From: Berberis thunbergii
Lineage: Eukaryota > Streptophyta > Magnoliopsida > Ranunculales > Berberidaceae
Assembly: GCA_003290165.1 (NCBI GenBank)
Contig: QNQO01008326.1
Location: forward strand, 445,228-509,227
Direction of reading: 5' to 3'
DNA: 64,000 nt
Under the pieces are notes generated by a model. The model did no database searches and was not told the origin of the DNA. It saw only the letters and a program-made list of their open reading frames with translations. The translations under genes and the position numbers were made by a program. Below are positions 48,771 through 62,100 of the stretch, piece after piece (positions within the stretch are counted from its first letter, which is position 1; every line of letters starts with the position of its first letter).

Positions 48771-51700
48771 ATGAGATCGAACATCGTAACCGAGGTAAGA
48801 AAGCTTCATTACAGATTTCTTGTGATTCGTGAACTCAATTTTTCCTAGTTTTGCTTCTCTAAAACGTTTAGATCTCACTCAACTAGGTCGAAATTTCCCT
48901 ACTGTTTGTTTTTGCGAATCGTATCGTTTCTTATTGAAACAAAACCCAAAACCCTAGATTTAAGTGATCGAAGGGCAGTTTAGTTGTGTATACTATGAAC
49001 TACTGATCACACTTGCGTGAATTGATTGTAGTTTTCACTTTGATGGGTGAGAGAGAGATTGGGCGAATTAGGGTTCCGGGACTGTGCAAAATTTTACCTA
49101 ATTTTGTGGCAAATGAGATTTTCTTGTCAAATTGATACTCATCGCTGCAAATGCATTGGAATGTGGAAAATTTGAATTACTTAGGAAACATTTGTTTTTG
49201 CATAGTTGGTAATCTAGTATGTGAAATGCTAGTGATTTGATAATTTGGGGAGAAGTCTTTTAGTTGTTATCGTGCGGGCTGTGCTGCGTTTCCAACTGTT
49301 ATGACTGAGAGCTAGGGAGAACAATCCCTCCATTTCTAAACCAAGCAGGGGAGCTAGACTCGCCCGACTGAAAAGGAACGAAGTAGCTTGACTGCATGCG
49401 CTGGGAAAGGAGAGGGAGTCACTGAAGAAAAAGAATAAAGGTTCAAGACGATGAGAAATCTAAACGGAGGAAGGAACAAAAGCAACGTTTGTAATCTAGC
49501 AGTCATGAGAGCATGTTAGAGACAAGCCGACCTAACCGACCTACGAATATAACTTTCCGAAGGCCGGCTCTTCCTCTTGCAATTGGTTGAATCCAGAATG
49601 GATTTTTTGCTCCGCCCCTTTCATGCATTAGGTGGCGCATATCTAAAACAAAGTTGACAGGGGAAATGTCCCATCCAAGCGAGCATGATAGTGGCATACC
49701 CTATCATAGGAATGATTGAATAGAACTCATATTTGTATAGGCATGTATATCGTCTCACTGCATGCATAGAGTGCACCATGATTACGTCATTTGTTGTCCT
49801 TTTGGTTTCAGTCTGACCTGTGAAAACTCTGCTACTTTTTTTATTGTTTTCTTAGTCAGAATAAGAACTATAAGGTGTTTTAACTAATTGCAGCCAATTT
49901 TCCATGACTTACAGGCGGGGTTGCCTACTAGAATGAGCCAATATTGGGAAGGCATTCCATTTCTTACGTCTTCCATCATGATTGTTTGTGCGACTATTTA
50001 CTTGATATGTCTTTTCGTTGGATATGATTCATTCACTGAGATATGCTTCTTGCCTTCTGCAGTGGTATCTAATTTCCAAGGTATGTTTACTGTTAGAATC
50101 GCAATGTTTGTGAAACTAAGATACCAATCAAGAAAAATAGCTAACCATGACTTTTATTTTTCTTAAATTATTTTCTACTACATGCTTGTGATGATGCTTC
50201 ATTTATAATTGCACCATCCATCGAGTTGGGTTATTTGCAATATTTTTTATTATCTGAGTTGTTTAAATAGCTACCCATTCCCTCCTCTAAGTTTAAATAA
50301 ATAAGTTTTGGACCCAAGTGGACAGACATCCTCCTATTGACATTGGAGTGCCCTTGACTGTAAAAGAGTTGTGTGTGCACGTCTTGGATTCATTAGAGCA
50401 GGAGGCATTGCAAATGGCACAAGTGTCTATTCTGACTTCTTTTTTTCTATAAAAGACTAGCTTTATTGGAAATGGAGTTTGACTAAGATCTTTAAAAAAG
50501 CCAATTTTGTGGCAAACTGACTTCATAGTTGGGTACGCTATTAATTACTAAACTTCCACCGTCACTGACCATCCGCCACAAGTCTACCAACTGGGATAGT
50601 ACCCCATTAGCAAAATGAAAGAGTTATAAATATCCAAAATACTATATAAAAATACCACGAAGAGAGCCACTGCGATGCCATCTAGATGCTACTTTACCAT
50701 ATTTTGCTTGGGTACGTTTGCAAGAATAAAACTCAAATGAATTGATGGGGACCCACTAGGAGAGGCGGTTGAGGTGTTAGGTGTTGATGGCAATTGGAAA
50801 TCGAGGCGATATCCTATGCGCAAGAATGCATCGTCTTTGCATCACTATGTTAGGCGAGGTGGCCAAGTTGCACATCACGCCTAGTTGGCTTCCTAGGCTA
50901 GCCTTTGATAACATAGGGTCAAAGTTGTCCGCCTAGACAAGCTAGGCAATGCCAAACAAGATCTTTAACTTCATTTTTTTAATGGTCAACTGGGACCATC
51001 TAAACCGAAACAAAAGAACCGAAAGGGCGTCAATCCAAATAAACCCAAACCCATAACAAGTTGTGATCACAATTGTGAACTTTACAGTGCGAAGTCAATC
51101 GTAGTTGAGAATGAACTAAAACAGTTGTTCGATCATGATAATTAAGAAATTATGGGCCCAATTCTAGGGAAGATGAGGATCTAATTTATGAAAAATTCTC
51201 CTTTTTATGGTTTTTTTAGGTCGCTTTTGAATGGTTAAGCTCTATGTGTGTTGTTGTTACCTTTTAACTTATTGTTTTTTCATGTTTGTTATTGGATTAT
51301 GAATTATGACTATGAATGTTTATGAGCTTATGTTTTTAGTCAAATTTGTGTAAAATTATTGTGTGAAATGATGCATATATAGAGCTTCCAAAAATTCCTA
51401 CAAAAATCATAAAAAAAAGACTGGTAAAAATGCTAAGCGAGCTAGGTGCCCATGCCATCCCTGTTGCCTTACCTAGCTCCCGGGACAACATAGAATTGGA
51501 TTTACATTGACGTGCTTTTAGATACCGTACTTCTCAGTTCTCAAGTTGGTACTTATCTAATGTGTCCCTGTGTTGCTATGACTTTCTCATTCGTCTCTGC
51601 CCATCTCGTATTTGGCTTGTAACCCCATTCATTTTGTTCCTTTGCAGTTTACAGGATTTACACATCTGTTCTTTTTCATGGTTCACTGCTGCATGTGCTG

Positions 51701-54700
51701 TTTAATATGATAGCTTTGGTACCTTTGGGTTCTGAGCTGGAGAGAATTATGGGATCAGTGCGGTTGTTGTATGTGATAGTCTTGCTGGCTACCAGCAATG
51801 CTCTTTTTCACCTATTTATTGCACTTGTCGTAGCCCATAATCCTATTCGTCATTTACCATATTTCATGAATGAATGCGCCATAGGCTTCTCGGGAATCTT
51901 GTTTTCCATGATTGTTATAGAGACAAGTCTTAGTGGCGCTCAAACTAGAAGGTTAGTACTATTAACCATTATGGGTGGTTCATAAAACACTTAAAATATC
52001 CAATTGAAGAGTATTGATAATTTAAGAGTATTTATAAACTCAATGCATGTGTATGGAGTTGGTGTCTGATTAACTTTTCTGTTATGTTACTAGAATATCT
52101 AATTACGTGTCTTCTTTCCTGCAGTGTGTTTGGACTTTTCAATGTTCCCGCGAAATGGTAAAGATGCATATTATCCCCAATTTTCTGTTTGATATATTTT
52201 ACTGTTATCTGTTGTAGATTGCCTAAAGCTGCAAATCTGGATTTGTTAATTCTATTTTCAGGTATGCCTGGATCTTATTGATTGTATTCCAGCTTCTGAT
52301 GAGCAATGTCTCTTTACTTGGACACCTTTGTGGCATTTTGTCTGGTTTCGCTTGTCTGTGCACTAAACTTCACTTTATTTTCATATTGAACCCTTAAATT
52401 GTTTTATTTTTTTATATGACCTGCTATCAAAAAAGTTGGAAGTCTTACAAGGCTGTACTCTCGTTGTATCAGATGCCTATGGATTATTCAACTACGTACT
52501 ACCTGGAGCATCATTCTATTCTTCCATTGAAAACTCCTCATTACTGGTAATTTTCTTCAGTCGTCTGGCTTTTGATGTTGAGTGATACACAAGTACTGAT
52601 TGTGTTATCTACCGATGCCTTTCTATTAATTACTTCTGTTCCACGTCCACATTTCTTGGACCTAATTAACAAGCCTCGCTAGATATATGCAATACACGAC
52701 CAATAGGGTTTGCTGCTTATGAAGGAATTGCATGCAAAACCTAACCGAAGTGTTTGTCTGTTTGATCTCAGTAATCTGTTCCATGTTCTATTGATCACAA
52801 AACTAAACTATTTCATGCTGTAAAATACGAAGCAACAAGCAGCAAGATTGACCCACGTTTCACTCTTCAGTGGACTCACATTTAGATGTCAAACCATGTA
52901 TGTGGCCTTCTTGTCTAAAAAGATATATATAACTTCTAATGTTAATAACCAACCAACATTCCACCGTGCTTCCAAAGTCGACGTCCTCGTCGGCTTACTC
53001 TATCGATACTGGCCTGATGGTAGCCCTCTTCCATTTGGTAAATACACTCACCTACCAGTATTCAACAACTTAAAACTATGCCAATACATAGTGCTAAATC
53101 ATTTTAATCCAACATCTAGGTCGCTCCTCCAGGGAATCGAACCTTAGACATGGTGTTTAGGTCTGATACCAATAGTTAAGAACCAACTAATACTTCTCAA
53201 AAGGTCGAGTTGTCAAGGAGTGGAAGGCTAATTAGTTAACTAAGAACATTCTACCACACTTTCAAAGTTGACGTCCTCGTTGGCCTACTATATTAACACT
53301 GACCTGATGGTAGTCCTCTGCCCTTTGGTACTTTCACCTACCAATATTCAACAACTTAGCAATATGTCCATACATAATACTAAATTATTTTAATTTAGCA
53401 TTTAGGTCGCCCCTCTCAAGAATTGAACATTGGACGTGGGGTTTGACTCGGGAATTAAACCTTCGACGTGGAGTTTGGCTTTGAAATTTTTTAAGAACAA
53501 CCAATACTCCTCAAAAGCCCGAGCTATGAAAGAGCGGAAGGCTAATTACTTAGCTAGGATGGTAACATCTAATGCTTGTTTTAGCGTATACCTCGACCTC
53601 ATTTAAGCTCTGGTTTTCTTTATGCAGTTTGTTGCCTGCATTTCCCTACCTACATTTTGTCTTACATTTCAATATGTTTCCTGTGTTTCCCTACCTACAT
53701 TCTACCCGATCAGACTATAGACTTTTATATCGGGCATGCTCATCGAAGTTTTTGGTTGGAAAGCGTCTAGGGATCAATTTTAAGGTAGAAACGATTACAG
53801 AATTAAAAACAAGGAAAAGTTGGTGATGCCTGGTCCCTGCATCTTCTTCTTGTGAAGATTGGTCCCAAGGATGACTGCATCTTTGCCTTTGATTCAGACT
53901 ATGATTTTGATGAGCATGTAGATGAGTTTGCCTTCTCTGTAGGATGTTCTTGGTTCGATCTTGAGGAGATTAAGAACTCTGAAATATCATTGATTTGTTG
54001 TTGGGTGGGGAGGGGTTTTGGTCCAATAATAGTTTGTGGTATTTTTAGGCCCTTATGTGCCGACACCGCAGCCCACCAGGGGGGGGGGGGGGGGGGGGGG
54101 GGAATATGGGCCCTACTTGTAATGGTCGTGTTCGATTATGAATGAATTAAATTTAAAACACATGAACATTATTCACTCACCTTTCTTTCTTTTTTTATTC
54201 ATATATCTTGTTTTATTCAGTAAACTCATTTATCAGCCATCCCTTTCAATCTATGCGTTTGGAATTAGCACCATCTTTTTAACCCAAATAAGGGAGATCA
54301 CTATTTGCAGGCTGCATGTGTGAGACGACCTAAATTTATTTTGTGCACTGGAAGTAGCCCTTCTGGTTATATCCCAACACAGTCAAATTCCAGTGCAACT
54401 TCCAGGTATCATCTTTCTCTTTTCCTCCATGTGAATATATTTCTGAAAATTTGGGTCAAATACTCTGATTATCAATTATTACACCATGAAACTGAATGCT
54501 TTGGTACAATCTAAGATAAGAAAAAGGAAGAAGCAGGTAAAATGACAGTGTTGATGGGGGTAAGAAGTTTAATGGCATGTGTCTTCAATGAAAATATGGC
54601 TCATGCTAGAGTTGAATATTGAATTAGTATTGATTTTTGCTTGTTAAGATGGTGTTGGTGATTGAAGGCGCCCACCACGTATAACTAATTTGCTATTATC

Positions 54701-57534
54701 TTATCATGCAGTGCCTTGTTTTCCAGAAATACATGGAGAAATATTTCTTCATGGATGCCACAAAGAGAAACATCTCAGGTATTGAGTCAACAGTGTTACT
54801 GGTAAACTAGTTATAAATGTAAATGAGTTCGTGATTGCTATTTTGCTTACCTGTAGTATAATAGTCAGCTTCTTTTCGTTGATAAGTATGTTGATTATGC
54901 TATACATAATATTTCACCCCAGGTTAAAATAATAGTAAGAAATGAGCTGGAATCCTTCTAAAGGCGATGAGATATGTGCTACTTGTTTGAATAATGTCTC
55001 AGAACATTTATTGTAAGTTGTAACTGTATTCTAATGTGTGAAGTGGCCCTTTACTTGAGACATATTCCTCATTTATTGCAACTAGCACGCACATACCTAA
55101 CACAACACGCAGCACATATGTGCCCAACACTTATAAATCTTTCATGGGTCCCATCTAATTGAACTTTATGAAAATTTGAACAAAGGACCTTTTGGCTTTT
55201 ACTCTCTTATACCTGATGAAGCAACTAGTTTTTCTAAAGGCACAGGAGGTGTTACTTGTGTATACCAAATGAGGCCCTTAGGAAATTTAGAAAACAACAT
55301 GGCACATAACACAGATTGACTTTACTAATCCTACACAGGTATCTATTTGCATTTTCTTGACCCGATGCTTTCAGGAATTTTTTATATTTGCAGAGTAAAC
55401 TTATAAACGAGTTTTCTCTCTTTTATAAACTGTTAAGTTTTGTAAATTGCAGGCACAACAAGATAACAGGTTTCCTGGGAGGGCAAGGACACTTTCTTCT
55501 GGTCAGAACCAGGCCTCTGCCTTGAACTCTGATTCTAGCCTACAGGCTAGACTTCTAGATACTAACAGTCCAGATCATTTTTTGGAGCCAACTGGTGGAC
55601 ATCAGACGTCAGATGGAAGGTATTCAAAATTTTCATATGAATGACAAAATTCTAACAGTTCATATATCAAAGGAGTGAGAGAAAGCTGAGTTTTGAGTCA
55701 ACTAGATTTGTGCTTCAGTTTAACCTATGGGATAGTTAATTTGTTCTAGGACATAAAGTACCTCGAGTATTCAGGAGAGTTAGTATTGTCCGAATCTTTT
55801 CTGATTCTTTGTCAAGTAAAATCAAGTACTGGAAAAATGATTAAATACTTTGAATCACACAAAACTGTTGGGAAGCTGTCAGTAATTCAATATGTTGAAG
55901 AGACAGTTCTATTTTAGGTAGTGTTGAATAAGGATCAATAAAACAATTCCAGTGAAGATGGTAACGATGTATATGTGATCTCATATGTGCACCTCATAAT
56001 GCATGGCCTCTTCCAAGAGTATCCTTGCCGGTGCCTCAAGTGGGGTAACAAAATCAAGGAAGGTTTACTATACTTGTATTTGGGGGATGAAAACAATGTG
56101 CCCTTTATTTCATTTAAGACAATGTGCCTTGAATCAATATTTGGTGCATGCTTATTTGATTTCTAAAAGATGGCCTAGTGTCAAGAACCGCATTCTAGAA
56201 GATAATTCCTCAGGCATGTAAACTTCATTAAATACTTGTCATTTTAGATAGAAATGCATATCCAATCATCATATGAACTATAAACGATGGGAGCATTATG
56301 ATGATGGTAGCCCCATTGGCCTTCTCATATCTAACTAAAGGCAGTAGGAACATTTCTTCAAGCTTACATATCTATGGATAGCTTCCGAAAGATGCTATGA
56401 TTAAATAAGCTAGACGCAAATACAACCCTTTTGCTTATCATAGAAAAAAATAAACACAAACGAGTCCTGATCCGTACATGACCTGTTTATTTCCAGAACC
56501 TGCCATAACCTGACATGCCATGACCTGTTGACATAATACCTGAAATGATACAAACCCGTTTGACACAAAAATGACACATTGCCAGGTATTATTCATATAG
56601 TTTCTCGTCACTTGACCGCCTTTGAGCTAGTTTCTCACATCTATAACCATTGTCTATGTGCTATAAAATGACGATGAACCAGGAGTGCTAAAAGTACCAC
56701 CCCGTCAATTAGCCAGAGGCTTGCCTTCATTACACTTATTAATGGTGCATTATGATGTGTTTCATTACACTTATTAATGGTGCATTATGATGTATAGGTA
56801 CACTTTACGGAAAAAAAAGTGTTTTGCATAAGAATTTATTACTTTGTAAATACTTTACACAGGAACTTGTAACATTACACATCTCAATGCATGATCAATG
56901 GTTGAGATTTAGGGGATCCTGTAGCTAGGGGGCTGTACCAGTCATACTAGCAAAATTCATAAGAACAGACAGATTGTATAACCATTTAGGGAAAATCTTT
57001 AATTGCCTGTTTGCTTGCTGACATATTTCTATTTTCTATTTTCTATAACGCTCTTGTTGTTTGATTGTTTTTAGGCACTCTGCCGTGGATAATGCAGCAG
57101 CAGTCGCAGGAACTCTTGCAGATCAGCAGGTTTTTACCATCCTATTTTGCGAGTTTGACACATCAAATTCTTTAGGTAGCATGTGGTTAGCAAGCATTTC
57201 ATATTTTTGCTTGATTTTGCAGGAGTTATATTCAGTCAAGAGATCGAAAAACTTGTAGCAATGGGTTTTGAAAGGGTACGCAGATATCCTTTTAGCTTAT
57301 GGCCATGATGCCAACCAAATAGTGATGTTACAGTGCCTAGAGGGATTTACAATTTGCAAATCATTAGTTATCAATTATCATCTCGTTTGTAAAATGTATG
57401 TGTGACCTATGATGCAGACGCAAGTAGAAGTTGCTCTTGCAGCTGCTGATGGGGATTCAAGTGTTGCAGTAGAGATCCTCATGACCCAGCAGGCATGTAC
57501 ATGTGTTGCTATCATCCTTTGTCCACGCTTTTGA
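48771..57534 (+). CDS. RBL15: Rhomboid-like protein with C-terminal UBA domain (RBL15-like)
   Basis: Predicted intramembrane serine protease of the secretory pathway with a ubiquitin-associated domain. Exons: 48771-48794, 49915-50080, 51648-51951, 52125-52157, 52262-52353, 52473-52546, 54311-54405, 54712-54778, 55453-55619, 57075-57129, 57223-57275, 57418-57534. The first exon gives MRSNIVTE, then AGLPTRMSQYWEGIPFLTSS. Membrane core: FHGSLLHVLFNMIALVPLGS, NECAIGFSGILFSM with the GFSG catalytic Ser, and SLLGHLCGILSG with the catalytic His. A Ser/Arg-rich linker follows, then the UBA (EIEKLVAMGFERTQVEVALA and AVEILMTQQ). Phases agree except between 57129 and 57223, where one base is missing: exon CAG plus GAGTT gives a stop, whereas CAGG plus GAGTT restores GVIFSQEIEK. 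The last codons are uncertain; the frame runs to TGA at 57532. Confidence 0.92.
50740..51510. repeat. Unclassified repetitive intron segment
   Basis: Within the RBL15-like intron 50081-51647 the words CTAGGC/GCCTAG and GAGCTAGGTG recur at both ends (about 50850-50950 and 51430-51485), in the style of a GC-word-rich hAT-like element with an AT-rich centre. I could not define inverted ends or a target duplication. Confidence 0.3.
52955..53540. repeat. Two-copy direct repeat, period about 288
   Basis: The block CATTC.ACC.....TTCCAAAGT.GACGTCCTCG with CTGATGGTAG.CCTCT and CAACAACTTA occurs near 52959 and again near 53247. On the minus strand each copy has GGTATCAGACC-like and GGTTCGATTCCC-like words (near 53120-53175), reminiscent of a tRNA-related promoter. 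The repeat lies in the long RBL15-like intron 52547-54310. Confidence 0.6.
54079..54102 (+). repeat. Run of 24 G
   Basis: An uninterrupted (G)24 on the plus strand in an RBL15-like intron, far longer than expected by chance in AT-rich plant DNA. Its true length is unreliable in any sequencing chemistry. Confidence 0.95.
56726..56794. repeat. 35 bp tandem repeat, two copies
   Basis: TTCATTACACTTATTAATGG followed by TGCATTATGATGT occurs at 56726 and 56761, identical copies, in the intron before the UBA exons. Confidence 0.93.
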
Positions 57535-59199
57535 TTTAACAATCTTACTTTATGGCATTAACAGGTATAGCAAATGGATCCGTCTGTGAACTTCAAGATG
57601 GACTAACACATGCTGCTGTTAGGATTTTGTGTTTTTCTATACTAGAAACCAACGGAGCTTCTCATTAAAAAAGAAAAGAACAGCTGATCTTCGTTGACAA
57701 GGAAGTCAAGTGAAAAGTCGGTGAATCTCTTACTTGTAAAACCATTTTCGTCTATGTATATTATCGCCCAAAACCAAAGTTGTGTTGTGACCCATTGCTT
57801 TCTTAGAACCTATTGACGCATGTTCATATGGATATCCTATATGATCCATTTTCTCTTTAAGCCTGCACTTCGGCTATTATGATTGAAATTTAGTTTAGAA
57901 GTCACTAGAATCAAATTGCAAAATGAATGTTGTACAGATCTAACATAAGGTGATATTTGGTGGAGACCTCATTTCATGCCTGAATAATCATTTTTACGAG
58001 GGATAGTTCTACATGTTTCTGCCAAATCCGTCTAGCATTGAGAAAACTGATATTACCATTTCGAAATTCGAATATATACGAGTGAATAGTGAAACTCACT
58101 GTTAAATTGAAAAACATCCATCACTTTTTTATAGCGACCGGGGTATCCTGAAGGGGCTGATTTCGAGTAAAAATGATCTCTGGATACCCTACAAAAATTA
58201 GCTTATTCTTTAACCTCAGTATTGTTGAATTTTCATATGTACGTATTTATGCAGTTGCTGCCATGATGTCTGTTTATTACTAGAATTTCATTTTCCTGTC
58301 ATCACTTTATGCACAACCTTCTTTGTTATGGGGTTGCTCGTGAAACTAAAATTGCCAAAAACTGAGTAAATTGACATATAGCAATCATAATTTTCTCCAT
58401 CATGAGTTTTCTGTGGACTTCAATATGTGCAGAATCTTCAAACATTAACACGACTTACAATATTCACCTTGCAATGTACCTTGGGAAAGATATGAATAAA
58501 ATCCCATTAAACCTTGACCAAAAAAAATCCAATACAACACGTGGTAAACCTGAAAATTTTCTTCATTGGCATCTTGCTGAGGCCGGGATTTTTTTTCCAA
58601 CTACTTTGTGACAGGCAAGTCAAACTAACATATGGTACAACTCAAATTTCTTGAGAGCTTTAGAACGCAAATTCAAGGTAGCTCTAATTTCTGAAGAATG
58701 CAACAGCGAGAACAGTGTTTTTACTGATCTAGGTGAGAGATTGCTGGAGATTAATTACAAGGGTAGCAGGAGCTGGACCAGCCATCTAAACCGTATCCAA
58801 TAACTAGTTTATACAAGACTGGAATCCGAGGGTTCGTTCTTCCACTTCCACCAAACCTAATAACTGCTTATGACCATCTGTTCTACTGTAAATTTGTTTC
58901 TCTCGGCTGAATGTCCTAAACCAGTGATTCAATGCTTACTGTCTCTGTTATACTTTGTAATCATTTGGTGACCATAAATCCATTTTGGATTCTCTTCATA
59001 AAAGAACAATAAAAATCCTCATAGAAGAAACTGGTGTTATCATTTGAATTCATGCCACCGAACACGAAAACTGACAATTGAAAACTAAAAGCAGAGATAC
59101 TTACAAGGTTACAACAGGTTCAGTCTTCAACGCCCTCCAGAAGGAGAACCCAATTCTGATAACTGCCTTATGTGACACTGCCTGTCTCGAAGAAAAGAA
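57535..59199. other. Intergenic region between convergent genes
   Basis: Holds the 3' flank of the RBL15-like gene (plus) and of the CCHC gene (minus). I saw no further exon, hairpin or repeat in it. Confidence 0.5.
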
Positions 59200-62100
59200 T
59201 TACCAATAATTATACCTGCCCAAACCACCACCGGAATTGCCAAATCTTGATGCAGTATAATTATGCTGATAATAATTGGCTGAACCATGCGAATTGGAGT
59301 TCCATAATTATAATGGGGTTACTCCAAGGAGACCCAGAATTCGAAAAATGTCCGCCTGGTGTTGAATTGGGGTATCTGTTATAGTTATTGGTTGGTGTGG
59401 CAGGTGACCTCCAGACATTTGGTTTGAATTCTCTGTTTGGCAGGTCACCAGGATCATCGGTCATCCATCCACCCCTTCGCTTAGGTTTCCTTGGACTAGT
59501 AAAATCTCTTCCTTCAAATTCAACACTTTCTTTTTGCGAGCCTTACTAAGTTCAGGAGGTACAGACTGATATCCTTGTGAGTTCCTAGATTTCTTCTTAG
59601 ATTTCTTTATAGGAGTTGAGGATCCAGCTACTCGGTCATTTCGGTGTTCAGACTGCAATCAAAGAATTACATATATATGATGGAAAGAACATAAATAACC
59701 AACAAAAGAAAAGCCCAAAGAATATCTTAAAGCAAAACGAACAGATCTGGGTATCCGTGAGGGTAATATAAACCTTAGCATATTTGGTGCAACCTCGTGG
59801 CAAAATGCCTTCCTCCCCACATTTTGTAGCATAAAGTAGGTATGCCTGCACCACTCGTCTCCCCACGTTGTTTTGCACATCCCTACATTAAATTCCTCGC
59901 ATAAGAATCACTCAAGTTTATTCACTGAAATATGCAAGCAAACAGAAAGCACACAGCTTTGGTGAATCAAATAGAGGATGTTGCTTACCGCACCACTATG
60001 ACCTGATTGGCCACAGTTGTAACAAGAAATATATCCTATTCCGCATCTATAGTGTCAACACAGCAAAGATGCCCATGCTTCTTACAAACATAACAACATA
60101 TTTCCTGTCCAAACAAAATAAAAATTTTGTCAAGAAATAGTTGCTGATAAAAGACCGTCATGAAAACCAGACATCCAGATGAAATAACCACTTTGCGTGA
60201 TAAATGGAATATAGTCAGTAGACCTTGAGATCCTGAGGATCATAGTTATCACTGCATGAAAACATGTCATGCCCAGATTCTCCACATTTAAGACAAATGT
60301 TGGTTATCAGTGAGCTGCGCTGGTTTTTCTCTGGACAGTCTTTTGCACGGTGGCCACTTTTGTTGCAGATATAACACTCTTTTCCCTGAAATAGAAATAC
60401 AGCAAAGGTGTAAATAAAACAGTAAGTGGAAGGTAAGGAATCATGAAGACACCAATTTGTTCCTCAGCTGAGTTGCAGCTCCAAGTAAAGGGAGAACACC
60501 AAAGGAGTAACAAAAAATAACTAGGACAAAGCTACAGAGAGACAGCTGATAAGATTTAAATCACAATGTATGCTAGCCTCACTCAGTCACATAACTCAAA
60601 ATCAATACATCGAACAAGACTGACCACTCAAGGGTGCCATTTCATAAGGACCTTCCTTGTGCCACACCAGCCTTGTTAGGTAGTTCCTATAAGCTATTCA
60701 AGAATTTCGTAATTCCCCGTAGCCAGGGCAATGATGGATAGGATACAGCCTACAAGTAGAAGAATAAGAAACAAATTTTGAAAAGTCAAAGACAAACATA
60801 CCAGTTTGATTTGGCCCAAGCTGTTTATACTTAATATTGGACACACTTAAGTTTGGCATACTAAGATTTAGCCCCAAAACCCATGTTATTACGGTTGTCC
60901 TGATCTCAACTCAGCACACAACCAAGAGAACCACCAGAAATATAAAAACATGAAGGACTTCTTGATAGAGTAATCTAGTGGTTCAATATGGCGATCTAGG
61001 GCATACCGTCATAGTTATCATAATATTTATCCGTATAAACCAAAATTTAGGTTCCTATCATACCACATAGTGTATCGTAAAGTATAAGACTTATTCAAGC
61101 AAGGAGGTCCCAAAAACACTTACATTGATACATGACTTGTGTAAAACATATTAGCAACTATTGGTTATCATCCATCCTTTCATTCACATCACTTGTACAT
61201 GGTCGGTACATCCAACATCATCTTATATCGGTATCATACGATATACATGAACTGTATCGATCTTATCCTATCCTGTCAACACATAGCCCGATGTACAGCC
61301 AAGGTCATGAGAACAAATGATTTACACCAGTTCTCCTTTGTTCCCAATGGATCTCTCCCATTTGTTCCCATCAACCTATACTCAAGGAAATGTGGTTTTA
61401 GGTTCCATCAACTCTACCTCGTCCAACTTCCCAGATCCCACTCATCAGATGCTCTCTGGAAATTATAATTTCGCCCGTCATTATCATTCACCTTTCAACT
61501 AAATTCTTTAATAACTAATTTCTACATTTTAGGTAAAGATCTCTAACGGGATTTTGCAACCTCAAAGCTTTTTCTAACATCTGTGGAACTTCTCTCTCAC
61601 TTGTTGAATCTCCAACAATTGAAACTGTCATCTCGAGGGAGGGGGTCAGAAACGTTGAGTCTTTCTTTTATTGCTGCTGATTCCTTGCCCATCTTTTAGA
61701 AATGCCAGTAGTTCCCAACTTAATGGGTAAAACATCGTGCCACCCTAAGAAATCTCAGTCTATTTACTTCTTTCTATTGGCAATGGACATGGGCATCGAA
61801 AGGTGGTGTCAGTTAAAACACTCTTAGACAAGGTAAGATTCCACAAAGCTAGTCGCCTCCCCAGTACCACTGGGTCCCACTACTCTTTACTGTTGCACTT
61901 AGCACCCAAACTAAAACGAAGTTAGTGACACTCAATGGGAGAGGACCATAGACCTCATAATAGATGCCACTTGAGATTCAAAGCAACATCACGCACGCGT
62001 CTCATGGTTCGCAAAAAAATAAAATAAAATAAAGGCATGTTCAAAGTTTGCAGCATGATCCACTAGATTGTCAAAGAAGATAGTATTTGCAACCACAATA

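Noticed and set aside
57490..57600. Possible GC-AG intron removing the last 15 codons of the RBL15-like frame
   Set aside because: The product would end QQV after a rare GC donor; no sequence evidence favours it over simple read-through to TGA at 57532.
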